A stretch of 64,000 nt of DNA from Sarcocystis neurona. Taxonomy: Eukaryota > Apicomplexa > Conoidasida > Eucoccidiorida > Sarcocystidae. A model generated the notes under the pieces. That model made no database searches, had not been told where the DNA came from, and worked only from the letters and a program-made list of their open reading frames with translations. The stretch is from NCBI GenBank assembly GCA_000727475.1, contig KL647297.1, positions 3,047,627 to 3,111,626 on the forward strand, in the 5' to 3' direction. Below are positions 1-12,134 of the stretch, piece by piece (positions within the stretch are counted from its first letter, which is position 1; every line of letters begins with the position of its first letter). The position numbers and the translations under genes are program-made.

Positions 1-726
1 AGTTCTCTTATTCCCTGGTGATATGAATGCACCTCTGAAGGGCAATCACAATGTTGTCTTTTCAGCCATCCTTGATTTGGGTGCTGATATGTTAGGTCAA
101 GTCTGTCTTTTAGGTTTGCACGTGTCTCCTCGTCGCTAGTGCCTGACAGAAGAATGGAAGTGCAAATTTCTGATGACGTTTCCTCGTTACCTCTCATATG
201 CTTCTCGGCCAACCACCTCTATTTCGATCAACGGAACTCTCGTAAACGACGAAACTGTGTCGTCTTCCCTCAGTGCTGATGTGCCGCCTCCATGCGTTTC
301 TGTCCCTTGATGTAGCTTGGTATCATCCCCGCCGCGCGTGAGAGACATGTGAATGTAAGACAGGGTAAGCTCTGAATCGAGAAAACGCTGGAGGATCTCT
401 CCCACGTATTTGGATGCGTGAGGTTTCACAATTATTCGGGTCTTCGTAACTCTTTTTGAGGCTAGCAAGCGGCGGGTGCGCTCGTCCCCGTAGTCGACAA
501 TTTTCAGCTGTCTCGAGACCAACTGAATAGTGTTATTGATATATAATTGTCTCTCTAAACACGGAGGTGCTTTGCACCTTTTCAGGAAAAGGCGTCGAGA
601 TTTGGCTTCGTAGAGTTCGACTGTGTCGCTTTCCAGGTAGTAGAAAAGAAGATACTCCTTTGTCGTGTCACCCTGCGAGTCATAATAGTGGACCCGAAAG
701 ACGTAAGTAGCGTTTACGTCTTCCAT
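1..726 (-). CDS. NME7: NME7-like DM10 plus nucleoside diphosphate kinase-domain protein, 5' part
   Basis: Exon 1 is 191-726 on the minus strand and exon 2 begins at 34 and leaves the window. The intron (190-35) opens with GTAACG and closes with CAG, and joining restores the frame (phase 2). The start is ATG at 726. Residues of about 8-95 match a DM10 domain: VFRVHYYDSQGD, then LFYYLESDTVELYE, RRLFLKRC, and SRQLKIVDYGDERTRRLL. An NDK fold follows directly (TRIIVKPHASKYVGEILQ), as in NME7, where the motif is normally KPDA. The family lies in the ciliary axoneme and binds the gamma-tubulin ring complex. The catalytic histidine would fall beyond the left edge, so activity cannot be judged. The usual helix before PLIEIEVVG is replaced by a Gly/Thr-rich stretch. 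The family call is firm; the flagellar role is inferred from homologues. Confidence 0.9.
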
Positions 727-1714
727 TTTTTGTGACTTGAGGGACGTCAGGATAGCAGCAGATCGTATGCTCGAACTGAAAGCGACTGGGCAGATTATGC
801 AGAGTGAGTATAAATGAATGGAATAGTGTCAGGCCCGACAGAGAAAAGGGGCGACGAAAGCCTCAGAACACACCTTTGCAACGCACGAAAGGTGCGTACT
901 GACTCTGTAAAAATGGTGGTAACAGAAAAAACCTTGAGAAATGGAGCTCTAAATTTCAGCGTATGTGTAAATTGTCTCGCGCACTGTCGTTTGTGAATGC
1001 CTTACGGAGCGTACGGTGAGTGGTTCTGCTCACACAATTCAATGAGTTTGCTTCATTAAGGTTATACTCTGCACCTCAGTTCTTCGCATATAGTTAGCGC
1101 GGGTGCACCGGGCATCGTAGTGTCACGTACAGAAAGGGGATAAGTTTTATACACCCATTCACTTGCAGTCGTTTCTTTTTCAGAATGGTATGTGTACAAC
1201 AACCATAACGACACACGCGACCTTGTCTTCTGGGGCACTGTGGAGCCCAGAATGGCAGCGTGCTTCTCCTTCAACGGAAGACCTTTTGCAAAGGATGCAA
1301 AAAAGTTACGGCTGAAATAATTTGAGTAGTGCAGCCCAAAAATGCCACGTAGTGGCATCGAGTGGGAATCAGACCAAGAGCAAAGCCATTGTTTTCGCAG
1401 CAGGTGGTAATGGGAACACTATTTTATTGGCAGGCCTGTACCGTCTTGCAGGTCAGCCTCCGGATGCATATATAAGCACGTATGCATATAACTTCATGCA
1501 GTTATGAACCTTCCCTGTACAAGCACACCAACGTTACTAAAACGGAAAATTCACTGTTTGAAATTCACGTATTCCGACGTGCGTATGACGCTTAACACGA
1601 AGTGCGTGTTGGTCTTCTTTTGACAAATGTCATTCACGCGTATGTAGTAGACTCGTTCGGTTTCATGAGAAATTCTTGTAGCTGGTCTTGGAGCTGTTGC
1701 CTGAATGTAACGCT

Positions 1715-2227
1715 TCACACCGAATGCTGAAAGCGGACTGCTTTCCAGAGAGCACTGTTTGACGCGCAAAGCAGCATAGATCTATGCAGGTGATGCGCGC
1801 GTGCACTGAGCATCGCCGTAGCACGTACAGCTGCCGAAGTCATACTTGCGCAGCAGTTACGTGAGATGGAAAGATCTCCGTTGAATTTCCCAACTTTATG
1901 ACCCTTGTTCACACGTATGCTTTTGAGTGTGTGGTAGACAGCATACCCAGTGTGCACACAGATTTGCCTGGAAAAACTACCGTCGCCAAAGGCATCTCGA
2001 CCTGGAGAAAGAACAAAAGTGAGTATGTTCTCAGTCGAAGCTCCGTACCCCGATGTCAATACCGTCGTATCTGAAGGTGTATGCAGATAGTAGTGTATAA
2101 TATATGTTGTGGTCAGTACAAATACAGCAAAAGAGAAGCCGCTCAACGCGGGTAGTACGTGGCGCTCGAAAGATGGATGGATCAGAACACAAGTTAGCTT
2201 TCGCGTCGGTGTTGACTCGATGTCCAC
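1715..2227 (-). CDS. Hypothetical single-pass membrane protein (first exon candidate)
   Basis: This is an open frame of 170 codons starting with ATG at 2227, long for this AT-rich stretch. A short polar N terminus (MDIESTPTRK) leads into a hydrophobic segment around residues 24-46 (LPALSGFSFAVFVLTTTYII), which would give a type II or signal-anchor topology. The later part has no recognisable domain. A pyrimidine-rich CAG at about 2004-2000 could be a splice acceptor, so the frame may really be two exons with a short in-frame intron. I do not recognise the family. It lies upstream of the NME7-like gene on the same strand, with about 1 kb between them. Confidence 0.35.
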   Translation of the reverse strand: MDIESTPTRKLTCVLIHPSFERHVLPALSGFSFAVFVLTTTYIIHYYLHTPSDTTVLTSGYGASTENILTFVLSPGRDAFGDGSFSRQICVHTGYAVYHTLKSIRVNKGHKVGKFNGDLSISRNCCASMTSAAVRATAMLSARAHHLHRSMLLCASNSALWKAVRFQHSV

Positions 2228-2875
2228 GCAGTTGATCTATGATTTCCTCAATGCGATTACAAACAGAGAAACTCAGAGAGGTCTGAGAGGAGATTTCACT
2301 TCCTACAAATGGGTAGGCTACGACTGGCCTTGTAGGACAGGAAACCTGCCGAGTCGTTATCTCAGATCGCCATTCTACTCAAAGAAATCACGTTTAGCTC
2401 ATCTACAATTGATGGAATGAATGAACAGTATATGCACTGGCGATGATATCCAAGAATATTATCTAAGTAGGAACGGACAGCTGTATGGAAGACGTTGACA
2501 AACAGGTGGGAGGAAGACCTATAAAGCGTCGTTATGCACCTTTGTGGCCAATCTGACACGGGCGCCAAGGGATCTACCCAGTTCTATTGTTCTGCCAGAC
2601 GTCCCACATTCATTAGATGTACGTTGTGCTTGTGCTGGTTTCGTACTAAAGAGGATTTGTAAACGTATGTACTCTGCGTGTTTGTGCTTGCACACGCATG
2701 CGGATGAATACTCTAACACGCTAACCGCCCACATACATATTTACACATGTACATGCAAATATAAACACATATTTTTGCTCTGGGCACTGACGCTGGCGGA
2801 CCAGTCCCCACAATTGATGTAAAGGAATGACCAACCCAGTTTAGATTTTCCATTTTCTATCGTGACGCGTCTCAC

Positions 2876-2921
2876 GCTCCTTGCCCAGATAGCCCTTGAA
2901 GATGGGCCCCACAGTGGGTTC
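2876..2921 (-). CDS. Possible isolated small exon
   Basis: A TATTCCAG acceptor precedes 15 codons (EPTVGPIFKGYLGKE), followed by a GTGAGA donor. The composition is protein-like and both splice signals are good, but the neighbouring exons were not found. It could belong to a gene between 2.3 and 3.6 kb on the minus strand. Confidence 0.25.
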
Positions 2922-3705
2922 CTGGAATACGTCGGTCCCCTCTGCTCATGCAAGAAGTGAGAGGGTCCACAACTAGAAACACAAGCAGGCAGACTGGCGG
3001 CTTACACACAACAACGATTGAATTTTGCTCGTCTCTCTGCGTCTCTCCACAGTGTAAATGCGTATACACTTATTAATACTCGTCCTTCGCGTGACCGTGC
3101 GAGGACACCTCTGACTGTACAATACGACTCCATTTCTACTTATGCGGATCTATACTCGTGTAGACACCGCATGAGAATTCGGTACGTAGAAATACGACAT
3201 CTGCACGTGCCTTCACGTTGCTGTCCTGCCAGCTTGCAGGACAAGGAACTGCCTCAAATTTTCCACCTCAAAGAGCGGAGTGGTGCAAACGTGTTTTACA
3301 CCCAAGGGCTGGAAGTAGTGCACGTAGAGAGTACAGTGGTGAGCTAGTTGATGCAGGACACAGAATTTTCCGTGATCGAACAAAAGTTGTACACGCTGCC
3401 ACTGGGTGCGTGGCGAGTGTGACAAACACTTTACTCCGGGGTGAAGGTTTATTTTTTTTCGTTGTTGAATGGTCGATTGTCAGGGACTTGTTGTCTACAT
3501 GGTGTCTAATCCAGCAATTTTAATTTCTGGATCCGCAGAATGTTTTCTAATGAAGCACTTTTGTGCAAGCGTCTCTCTTCGCTTACCTGGTTGACCTCTC
3601 TGAGTTTGTAGGTCGTCTGCATACGTACATGTTTCGCAGCATGCATGTACTTGCACTGGTAGTGGATGCGTTCAGGCGACTCCTTGCAGTTCGTGCTAGG
3701 ATTAC

Positions 3706-5773
3706 CTCCACTAGTTCTCTCATTAAAAGCTCCAAAGATGCATCCGGGCTCGCATCGTGGGCCTAAAAGAAGGAACACCCTTCCCTCATAAATTGTGGAA
3801 AAATGCGTACGAAATAGGTTTAGTAGGTGGCCGACTTATTGCGTCAGGCACCACCTGCGATGTTATCTCGTGTAGTGAGCGGGAACATATGGCAATTCAT
3901 ACTGCAGAGCAGCGTACTTATAGAAGCATGAAATAGTGCACCTACGGCATCTTCTTTTGCAATCTCCTCCTCTGCCACAGCGGCTTCCTCTGCTTCCTAA
4001 AACGTAGATTTGTCTAGCGTATCGGTAAACGGCCCGTCAGACGTGTAGAGGCGTAGCGTGTGCATTGTGTCAGTCCCCGTGTTGAGGGCTGTTCACTATT
4101 CTGACCTCTTGAACTTCGGCAACGTCAGCCACCTGGTGGCCCTCCTCAATTTTTTCGTCATAATCTTTCTCTCTGCGGACCAGTCGTAAGGTTTATCCGC
4201 CACTTTTACACCCCCGTACATATATATAGATATATACGTATGTATCTTCGATGATGTGTTTAGTGTGTCATGGCGAGATGAGTCAGACGCTTACGTCTGC
4301 ACACGCGTATATGTGTATTCTGCGTTCTTAAGTAGTACGTATCTCTAAATCCAACTACAGCAGTATACATCTTTTTGAGGACACATTGTAACCCTGACGT
4401 ATTTCATCTCTAACCTCATGTCCGCGGATTCAATATCGGAAATAACCTCCTCGGCTCCAGCTTCTGCATCGTCTTCTTCCTGAAATCCTTCATTCCTTCT
4501 CAGAGGAGTAATGACGGACATCCTTTGTGAAGCATATGTTACTTGGGCCACGTCTTCTGCCACTACCGTTTTCGTTGGCGGAAAGCAGCCGAGCAGCAGA
4601 ATTCCTCCTGCACACACGCACGGCGTAAATACCTGCAGCGCTTTCATCGCACAGACGCAGTTCTCAAAAAAGACTCAGGTGCATCGAGATATTCGATGTG
4701 CAGTGTCGGACTGGTGGAAGTAAAGAGTAACGGAGACAAGCGCTTTGAGGCAGAATATGTCGTACTCGTCTGCTGCAAACACCTCGCGATACACTTCACG
4801 GCACACGACATGTACATACACCCAAAGTTGTACATGATTTTAGGAATTTTATGTGTCCAGAGAGCGACGAAGCAAACATTTTGTTCCGCCGGCTAGTGCG
4901 CAGGAAGTCTCCATTCTTGATCGCTCATACTCCTTGCAACCGCTCCTTCCTCCGGATACGCCGAGGGTCTCGAAGGCTCTTCAAAAAACCAACATGCAGA
5001 TTCGCTTGTGCGTGAAAAACAAGTGGAGTCGGCGAGGTCTTTCGAATATAGCGCATCAGTTCGAGGACGTCCACTACACTGACTTCGCGTTGCACGAAGC
5101 TTTATGCAGACGATATTAAAGCCTACTTTCAGCTCCTGAAGGGACAGATACAACAAACAACCGTTCACCTGCCCTTCGTGTCAAGAACTGCGCCATCAGC
5201 TTATCTTCGCTCGCGCTAATATTTTTCATGTGGCTGGCATTACGACACACCTGCGAACATTTCTGAATAAAGTAATAGAGGCGGCGGCGGTACTTTGAAG
5301 CTTCTTCCTTCAGTTGGGTGGAAGTCGGGGTTGCAAACCAGCTGGAGAATGCTGGTGCATTCTATCAGTTGAAAACCAGATTTTGACTTCTCGCTAGCGA
5401 CTTCACCAAAAAAAGGAAGCCTCGACTCGAAAGATCAAAGGCCCTTTCCCTACCATATATTGTCTCTACGGATAACGCCGGCGGCGCTAGAATAACGGTG
5501 TGGACTCTCGGATACTTCATTTGTGCCTGCGGTGCTGCAGGCGTCCCACAGTTCGTGTGCTTCTGTATGCAATGCTGTTAACGAGGAGCTGAAGTGCGTC
5601 AAGTGTTGCCAATTCTGTGGCTTATCCGCTGCGGTTTTCCGTGGGACACCAGCCACCACAAATTCGTAACCAAACTCTCCAGCATAGGCAATTGTGAATG
5701 TTTTTGTTGTGCGGATTTTTGTGCGCGCCACTCCTTTTCTGCCATATTTAGGTTGTTCTTGAACTACTTTCAA
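3706..5773 (-). CDS. Seven-exon hypothetical protein with acidic segment
   Basis: Reading right to left, the exons are about 5773-5454 (5' limit uncertain), 5341-5251, 5135-4931, 4607-4415, 4172-4106, 3996-3946 and 3762-3706. Every junction uses GT and AG, and all six intron phases agree (2, 0, 1, 2, 0, 0), which is hard to get by chance. The middle is Cys-containing and basic (KEEASKYRRRLYYFIQKCSQ). It turns sharply acidic: FQEEDDAEAGAEEVISDIES, then EKDYDEKIEEGHQVADVAEV, then EAEEAAVAEEEIAKEDA. The last exon found (AHDASPDASLELLMRELVE) ends at a GTAATC donor, so the gene continues left. An in-frame 30-bp micro-exon ending in LREVNQ before a GTAAGC donor near 3592 may be next. No domain is recognised. 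Coccidian surface antigens can carry acidic tails, but nothing here proves that link. Confidence 0.5.
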
Positions 5774-7818
5774 TTGTTAAAGTTACGCGAAACCTGTCAG
5801 CTCGTGCACTATGAATGCGTCTAAATGACATCTACGAACACGGCTTGTATTTCCACTGTAGTGGCGGAGAGCGGCATCTCAATTAGTACAACGAAGCACA
5901 CGAGCTCACTCAGTTCCATAGAAGACACTGGAGGTGGCCACAAAAGGTCGAGGTTCTTTCCAAATACAAAGACACTTCACGCTGATATTGCAAGCAACCC
6001 GCTGTCGACGCCGTTAGGCGAGGTGTTCCAGCGGCTTCGCCCGTTGCACACATTTGGGACATCCACACGGCAGAAAAGCTAGTCTGCCTGACGTTTAACA
6101 ACCTAAAACCTTACCGTCTGCCCAAGAGGCAGGCGTGGTCTCCAGTAGAGGTAGAGGCGACAGGCTTGATTTGATGTTCAGTGTTGCAACGGTAAATGTC
6201 AGTGTTTGTTGATTTGTTGATTGTGACAATCTCTTTTAAGGAGCGGAAACGAAGTTACATGTCAGCGCAATAACGAAGCAAGCGAACTGCGTCTTCTACT
6301 GGAGCCTCAATGTCGCTGTCTGAAAGACTCAATCTGGGACAGACTGCCTGCAGGACTGGCACACACGCCGACGTAATCCAGCAAACATCATAGTGGTGAC
6401 AGAAGATTTACACCATCGATGTTAGTTGCACCATAGATTTCGGCGACGTACGTATCCAAATAGATCGGCGGACGCAGTGGAGTTGACTGGCTAAGATGTC
6501 AACCACATGTAACTGCATCGACGACTTGTGCGCATACAGGGTAGGTGCAAGGACGCATTTACCCTGTGTGCGGCCACCAGGTCTTAGTGACTTCATATTT
6601 GCTATGTGTAGACTAAGGGATCCATAGTTGTAAGCTGTGCAGGACGTAGAAGTCCAGAAAATCCTTTTTATCCCTGAAGAACAGATTAGCAGCCCTTCTA
6701 GATTCTCAGCGGCCGTCCTCGTCACTCACTCTGCATCGAAGTCGCTTCACTAAGGACTGAACATCACCAATTTTGAGTCGGAGCTTGAGGCAAATATCGA
6801 GGAATCGTTACTTCTCCGTGGACGTAGGCACAGATGGAGACTGTAGTCCATGGGTACGTGGGCACCTGCACACGCGTTGGCACACCGTGTATCATATGTG
6901 TTCGAGCAAACCTGCTGTCAGATATTTTGCGCAAATTTTATCACATATATCAGTCCTCACACTACAGAGTACCTGCTCAAATGAACTTCAGCGTATGTGG
7001 CCGCAGCAAAAAAGGGTGTGTACATCATTCTCGAAACGCAGCTGAATTGGTGCTGCGTACGAAGGGCGCGCAGTTCCACCTTCCTGGTCCAAGTCAAGCT
7101 CATGCTTGATGACCGCGATGATCTTCAAGACTCGTGGAAAGTCTTCGTTTGCAGAGCACAAGTTAATGACTACGGAAACAATTTTCAGAAGAAGACGTAC
7201 GGCAACAAGTGTGCGGGCTGCTGCATAACACAGTGCTTCTGGCTGCCAGCGGTAGTGACGCTGCGGCAGGCTTTCGCGAAGAGCGCTACACGACGGAGCA
7301 AGTCGTTTACAGCAGAGAAGAAGGGTGGGGGACAAAGTATTGCTGTTCGTCGTGTAGTGAGCTGCTGCCACTATAGATCGATCACACTGTATTTGAAGGA
7401 TGCTGCTGGACCCTGCTGTTCATCAGTATTACGTGTTAGGCTCTGCAACAAGCGCAGACGTAATGACATACGATCATTGAGCCTCAGCGCATGAGGTCAG
7501 CGGACTTCTGCAGATGTGGCAAGACTTAGACTTCACCTGCAGAGCCCGCCTTGACTGAAATCACGCCTACTCAAAGCTGCACGAATCGACAGCTTCGCGG
7601 CAAACGATTTTCTACCAGCGTGTTACATGTAGCGCTTAATCTCGTTGCACCCCCTCAGCACAAGACGTGCAGGTGGCTGCCGTGTGCACGGCAGAGGAAC
7701 GTTGACTTCATTTGGTATACATGGTATACACATCGAGTGCTGAATTCCGCAAGTAAAGGGAGACCAGGGGCTTCTCAAAAGCGTGCACCCGTGTCTACTC
7801 GACTGAAAGTGAGGTGAT

Positions 7819-8028
7819 CTACTCCTCTGCACAGCGGCTAATTTCAGACCACCAGCGCACCGTGAAGTCATCGTTGTCCACTTCGTTGTGGACGCTTGCG
7901 CGTCCCTGTGTACGTCGTGGTATCGGCTTCAGTACCACTTTTTCCAACATCACTTTTGACTGGGCTTTCTCTACCTCCCGCAAGACGGGACCTTCTAGAC
8001 GACAAAAACGAGAGAGTGGCACCAATCT
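7819..8028 (-). CDS. Possible exon of an unrecognised minus-strand gene
   Basis: After a CCCTTCAG acceptor the frame reads 69 protein-like residues, including LREVEKAQSKVMLEKVVLKP and NEVDNDDFTVRWWSEI, and stops at TAG (7819). The charged, helix-forming composition is unlike the shadow frames around it. A GTGCGC after DNDDFT could be a donor instead of the exon running to the stop. Family unknown. A further minus-strand piece at about 7050-7170 (FPRVLKIIAVIKHELDLDQE) may belong to the same gene, but I could not connect them. Confidence 0.3.
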   Translation of the reverse strand, partial: RLVPLSRFCRLEGPVLREVEKAQSKVMLEKVVLKPIPRRTQGRASVHNEVDNDDFTVRWWSEISRCAEE

Positions 8029-8639
8029 GAAGGGGTCACTCATGGCAGGAGGTGAGGGTGTCTCTTTCTGGTGGTAGGGTTGATCTTCTACGCCCGAAGA
8101 GGCGGGTACCAGACGGCCACCACCACCAGTAAAAGCAGGAACGGCAGTTGCAGGACTGGCTGTCTGTCACACTGCGTGGTAGGCTGCGGCGTTGGAACTG
8201 GGACCCGGCACAGAAGAGTCAACCTTGGGCGATTCCACCCGAAGGCGAGTTTACCCGTATCGAGGAAGCCCGATGCAAAGGAGGCAAGCATGCGCAGAGT
8301 CGGGAACTCTTTCAGAAGTGCATTCGACACTATGGACATGGTACGTGTTACCACTACAGAGAAAATCGTGGATATAATTACCTTGAAGTGTCCGAAGACG
8401 CCAGTGAAAGACCTACTTACATGGTCAGGTTTCTATGACATTATTACAGGAGTGAGTGCGCCGAAATGCAGCAGACTAAAGTTGTGCGTTGCGTTACCTT
8501 GGATAGAACTGTTTTGCGACATTTTCCTGCCAGCAAGTAGACATAGTGTGGAACAGCTAGAAGACCAAACGCTTTTTCCCGCAGAAAGACGGAAAGCCAC
8601 CCGCGGCGACGAGAGAGACTCTCAACCGTGATTTGTGAG

Positions 8640-11600
8640 AGACTAGTAGAAAAAAAGGATTGAGATTTATAGACTTGGTAGATTTTCCTGTGGAGACGGG
8701 AAATACGTGCTCCCTATCCCTGCGGTGGACGAGACACAAGGTTCGCGCTAGCCTGCGTTGATCCGCCCGCTAAACGACCCAATCAGAACGGCCGCAGGTG
8801 CCCTCCTACGTGCAATGCGGTGGCGCATCCTGTTGAGTAGTAAAAATTATTTGTTCATCGTATTTCAGGCTCACACGCGCTCAACGTGTCACTTTTTTTC
8901 CACGTGACTTCTTTCTGGGGAACAGTGCCCTGTCTTCCAGCTGCTCCACAGTACGTCTACTTGCTGTACGTGGCTGGAAACGACATCAGACAACCCTACT
9001 CAGTGCAACGCAGCGGTCAAAGCTGATTTTCTCTAAGTGTAGTGGTAAAGCAATTCTGGTTGTTGGCATATCTTGCTGTCATCAGAGCCTGCACCGTGAA
9101 CCAGCCTGTGTTAGAAGGGACCACGAAGAGCTTGCTGATACACGCTGAGATAATTTGTAACATGTATATGGTTTCGCACGAGATCTCGACTGCGATCAAT
9201 AAAGCATCTCTAGAGGCACTGCACAGCTGACCGTGACAAAATGGAGAAGGAGCGGCTCCACCACCACTGCAGGGTGCGCCATAAAAGCATCGCCTCTGAC
9301 CGGACGTATCCAGATCAAGGAAGGCGCGTCCGTACACTGCTATTGTCGACGTTTCAGAATTGACACGTGCCGCGAGCACTCAGCATTGCTCGTGTATTTG
9401 TTACCATTGCCGCCACTTCTGTGATACTGTGCGTTTCCAGGCTTCTATTCCTGCTGCTGCTACTCGCAGTGTCGTGGCCGACCCCGCTGGTGCGAGGAAA
9501 GCTTCCCCGTTTTCGAACAGTTACCCGCTGAACTTCAGGCCAACGTATGACCCCGAAGAAGCGCCTCGCAGCCAGTGCAGGGCTTCGCGTCGGTTTCTAT
9601 TGATTCGTGAACGTTATTCTTCAACAACCGGCAGTGGAGATTCTATTAGGCCAAGCGTTTGAGTATCGCGTTCTACGAGAGCACGCGGCGTGTACTACTC
9701 CCCTGTGCCAGCATCAGCCTCCTACCCCTATATTATGTAGTACATCGCGGTACATGCCAGCTCTGTGGAGGCACGCACCACCAGACAAGTCTGTACACAC
9801 AGTACAGGACCTCTGAGCATGCAGCCTACTCCACTGGCCACCACGCTGTGTGTGCATGTAGTCCACATGAACAAATATGCTGCCGTAGGCAACTATCAGC
9901 GCTTGCTAGCTTGCATTTTCCCCCCCGTACTCAACCGGGAGAAGACGTGTGCAGACTGTCAAGAATGGACCGGTCATTCTGGATCCACGGCACTGCTGTT
10001 GCCTTGGGTGCGCGCCGCTGACACTCTGTCAACTAACTGTCTTCACTGTCCACCGCCTGACTGAAGAAGAACAATACTAAATCAGATGAGCGCAAGTTGA
10101 AAATTGTGGGCTTACCGGAATGGGCGCAAATTCAAGCGTTCGACATCAGAAGTGTTCATATTCAGGAAAGTAGAAAAGTGAGTACAAATCGTGGTACTTC
10201 GCCCCTCGCATCTGGGGCTTGCTAGCAGGAATCGCCCCTCGCCTGTCTGCCTAGGTATACGAATATGAATTTCGAGTGCAGTTGACTAGTAAAAGGACGG
10301 AGGGGCGGATGTCTATATTCAGTCAACATTCACGCACAAAGAGTTCTATGGATGTGCACATGCTTTCATAGGCGTATGGAAGAGCCTTTCCTGGTGCGGA
10401 GCTCGGTAATTACTCGTAAACCCGGAATTAAAGTGTGTTTCCAAAAAACCTAAGTATGCTACGGTGGACCGTCGTAAACAATATGGACAGAACTGACAAA
10501 CGCGAAGTTGTCTGTTTTCACCGTAGTATACCAGCATCATTGACAGATCATAAAGTTACCAGCGACCCCATAAGCGAGACACTTGGCACAAGGATTTGCA
10601 ATCGTTGAGTGGTGCACCTGTGTGCTGATTTTCCTGATTCTACTCATGTTTGGAGCGGAAATTTTTGCAAGCGATGGGCAGCAAGCGCTCGCTGTTGATT
10701 GAAACAGTTCAGCACACGTACGCGCACATGAGCGAATTCGAGTCAAAACGTCGTTATTTGATGGGTGCAAAAAAAGTTAAGGTCGATTCTCAGTTAGCCG
10801 TTGGTCTTTGGAGTGCGTTCTGATATGAAATAAGTCGAATGCCACTTTTCTGCCGACACGGTCATTCAGGCACACTTGTACGCAGCACACAAGCGCTTCA
10901 GTCCCTTCCCTTACTCGTATATTTCCGTGCAAGTGGACGTGGAACACACAAACACGTTAGTCCCTTCACGTAAAAGAATAGTTTTCGCATAGGTCCACCT
11001 GGCTTCTGATTGTCAACTGGGGCGTCCTTTCGACGAGAAAGTGAGACACAGTTTCCAGTGTGCAGAAGTTATTCTAAACTGGATGGCTTTTCAAAAAGCG
11101 TGGCTACCCACGTCGGGATAGACCTGCTTACGCACAGCCCACAGATCGGACTACCTTGGCAGATTGGATCCAGGAAACGCAGCGATGCTGCTTCCCGACC
11201 AAATGGCAAACCATGGTAGCATGGAATTCTGCTCTGGCTAACGCCGATACCAATACAATGGGACGCATGCTTCGTTGAAAGTATTGCGTTCGTGAGAAAG
11301 GAATTGAACATCTTGGTTGCCAATATAGGCTCTGAGCACGACTGCCTATAAAGAGCAGTCACACAGGGCTCCGGTATTTCCGGACGCCTCCGCGTCACGG
11401 CGCCTACCTGGACTACCTTGGGACGTACGACATTTTGCAACAGCAGAGAAAATTTTAATGTCGAGCAATCGTAGACACAGGCGGGACACCAAAAGGACGC
11501 ATGCTGGACTACTTAGACTCTCTTGATATAAGTCGAGTTTACGGTTTTCGGCCACACACTTTCATGCATGTGTAGGTGTGTGTACACGTATTCCTGTATC

Positions 11601-12130
11601 CGTCGCCCGCGTGCCGGTCCCCTACACGGCCTAGACCTTTAAAACAACTGCATAGAACTTTGCGTCTTCCTAGGTTAGACTCGAGTTCTGCAAATAGACA
11701 CACACGCCTCGTGGTACGCAAACGCACCTGATCGAGTATGCAAGCAGACACAAGTATACACACAGTTATACGTTCTCATGTGTTGGCGAGTCTTCGTGTC
11801 TACCTGGAGCGCGAAATTCGAAACAAGATGCTGAGGCTTCTCTCACTTCTGCTTAGATGCTACGCTGAACTTACTGGCGCCCACAAATGTGGCGTCCGGC
11901 TTGTTCTCCCCTTTAGTGTCCCAATTTGAGTGACGCACCCAATGCAGAGCACCAGTATATGGGAATTGTAGCACTAAAGACCTCGAAGTATAATGCACCA
12001 GCAAGATTTGCACTTTTCATCCTTTATGCGCATGCTTTGCTTCCGTTGTGACGCACGTACTCGCACATGCCTCAAAACCACCTTATTGAAAGACATCTTC
12101 CGTTCCTAAGCTGCTAAAAGGCTTCTTAAG
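8640..12130. other. No confident gene (mixed short frames)
   Basis: Only short overlapping frames on both strands are present. One minus-strand stretch at 11555-11410 (RKLDLYQESLSS, then RLCLRLLDIKIFSAVAKC) ends at a GTAGGC donor and may be an exon. No recognisable domain, RNA gene or repeat array was seen. The stretch may hold introns and untranslated DNA of the flanking genes. Confidence 0.3.
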
Positions 12131-12134
12131 CGCA

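Noticed and set aside
3706..5773. Calling the seven-exon gene a surface antigen of the Eimeria SAG type
   Set aside because: The acidic stretch and a few Cys residues are suggestive, but no secure signal peptide, Cys pattern or lipid-anchor end was seen.
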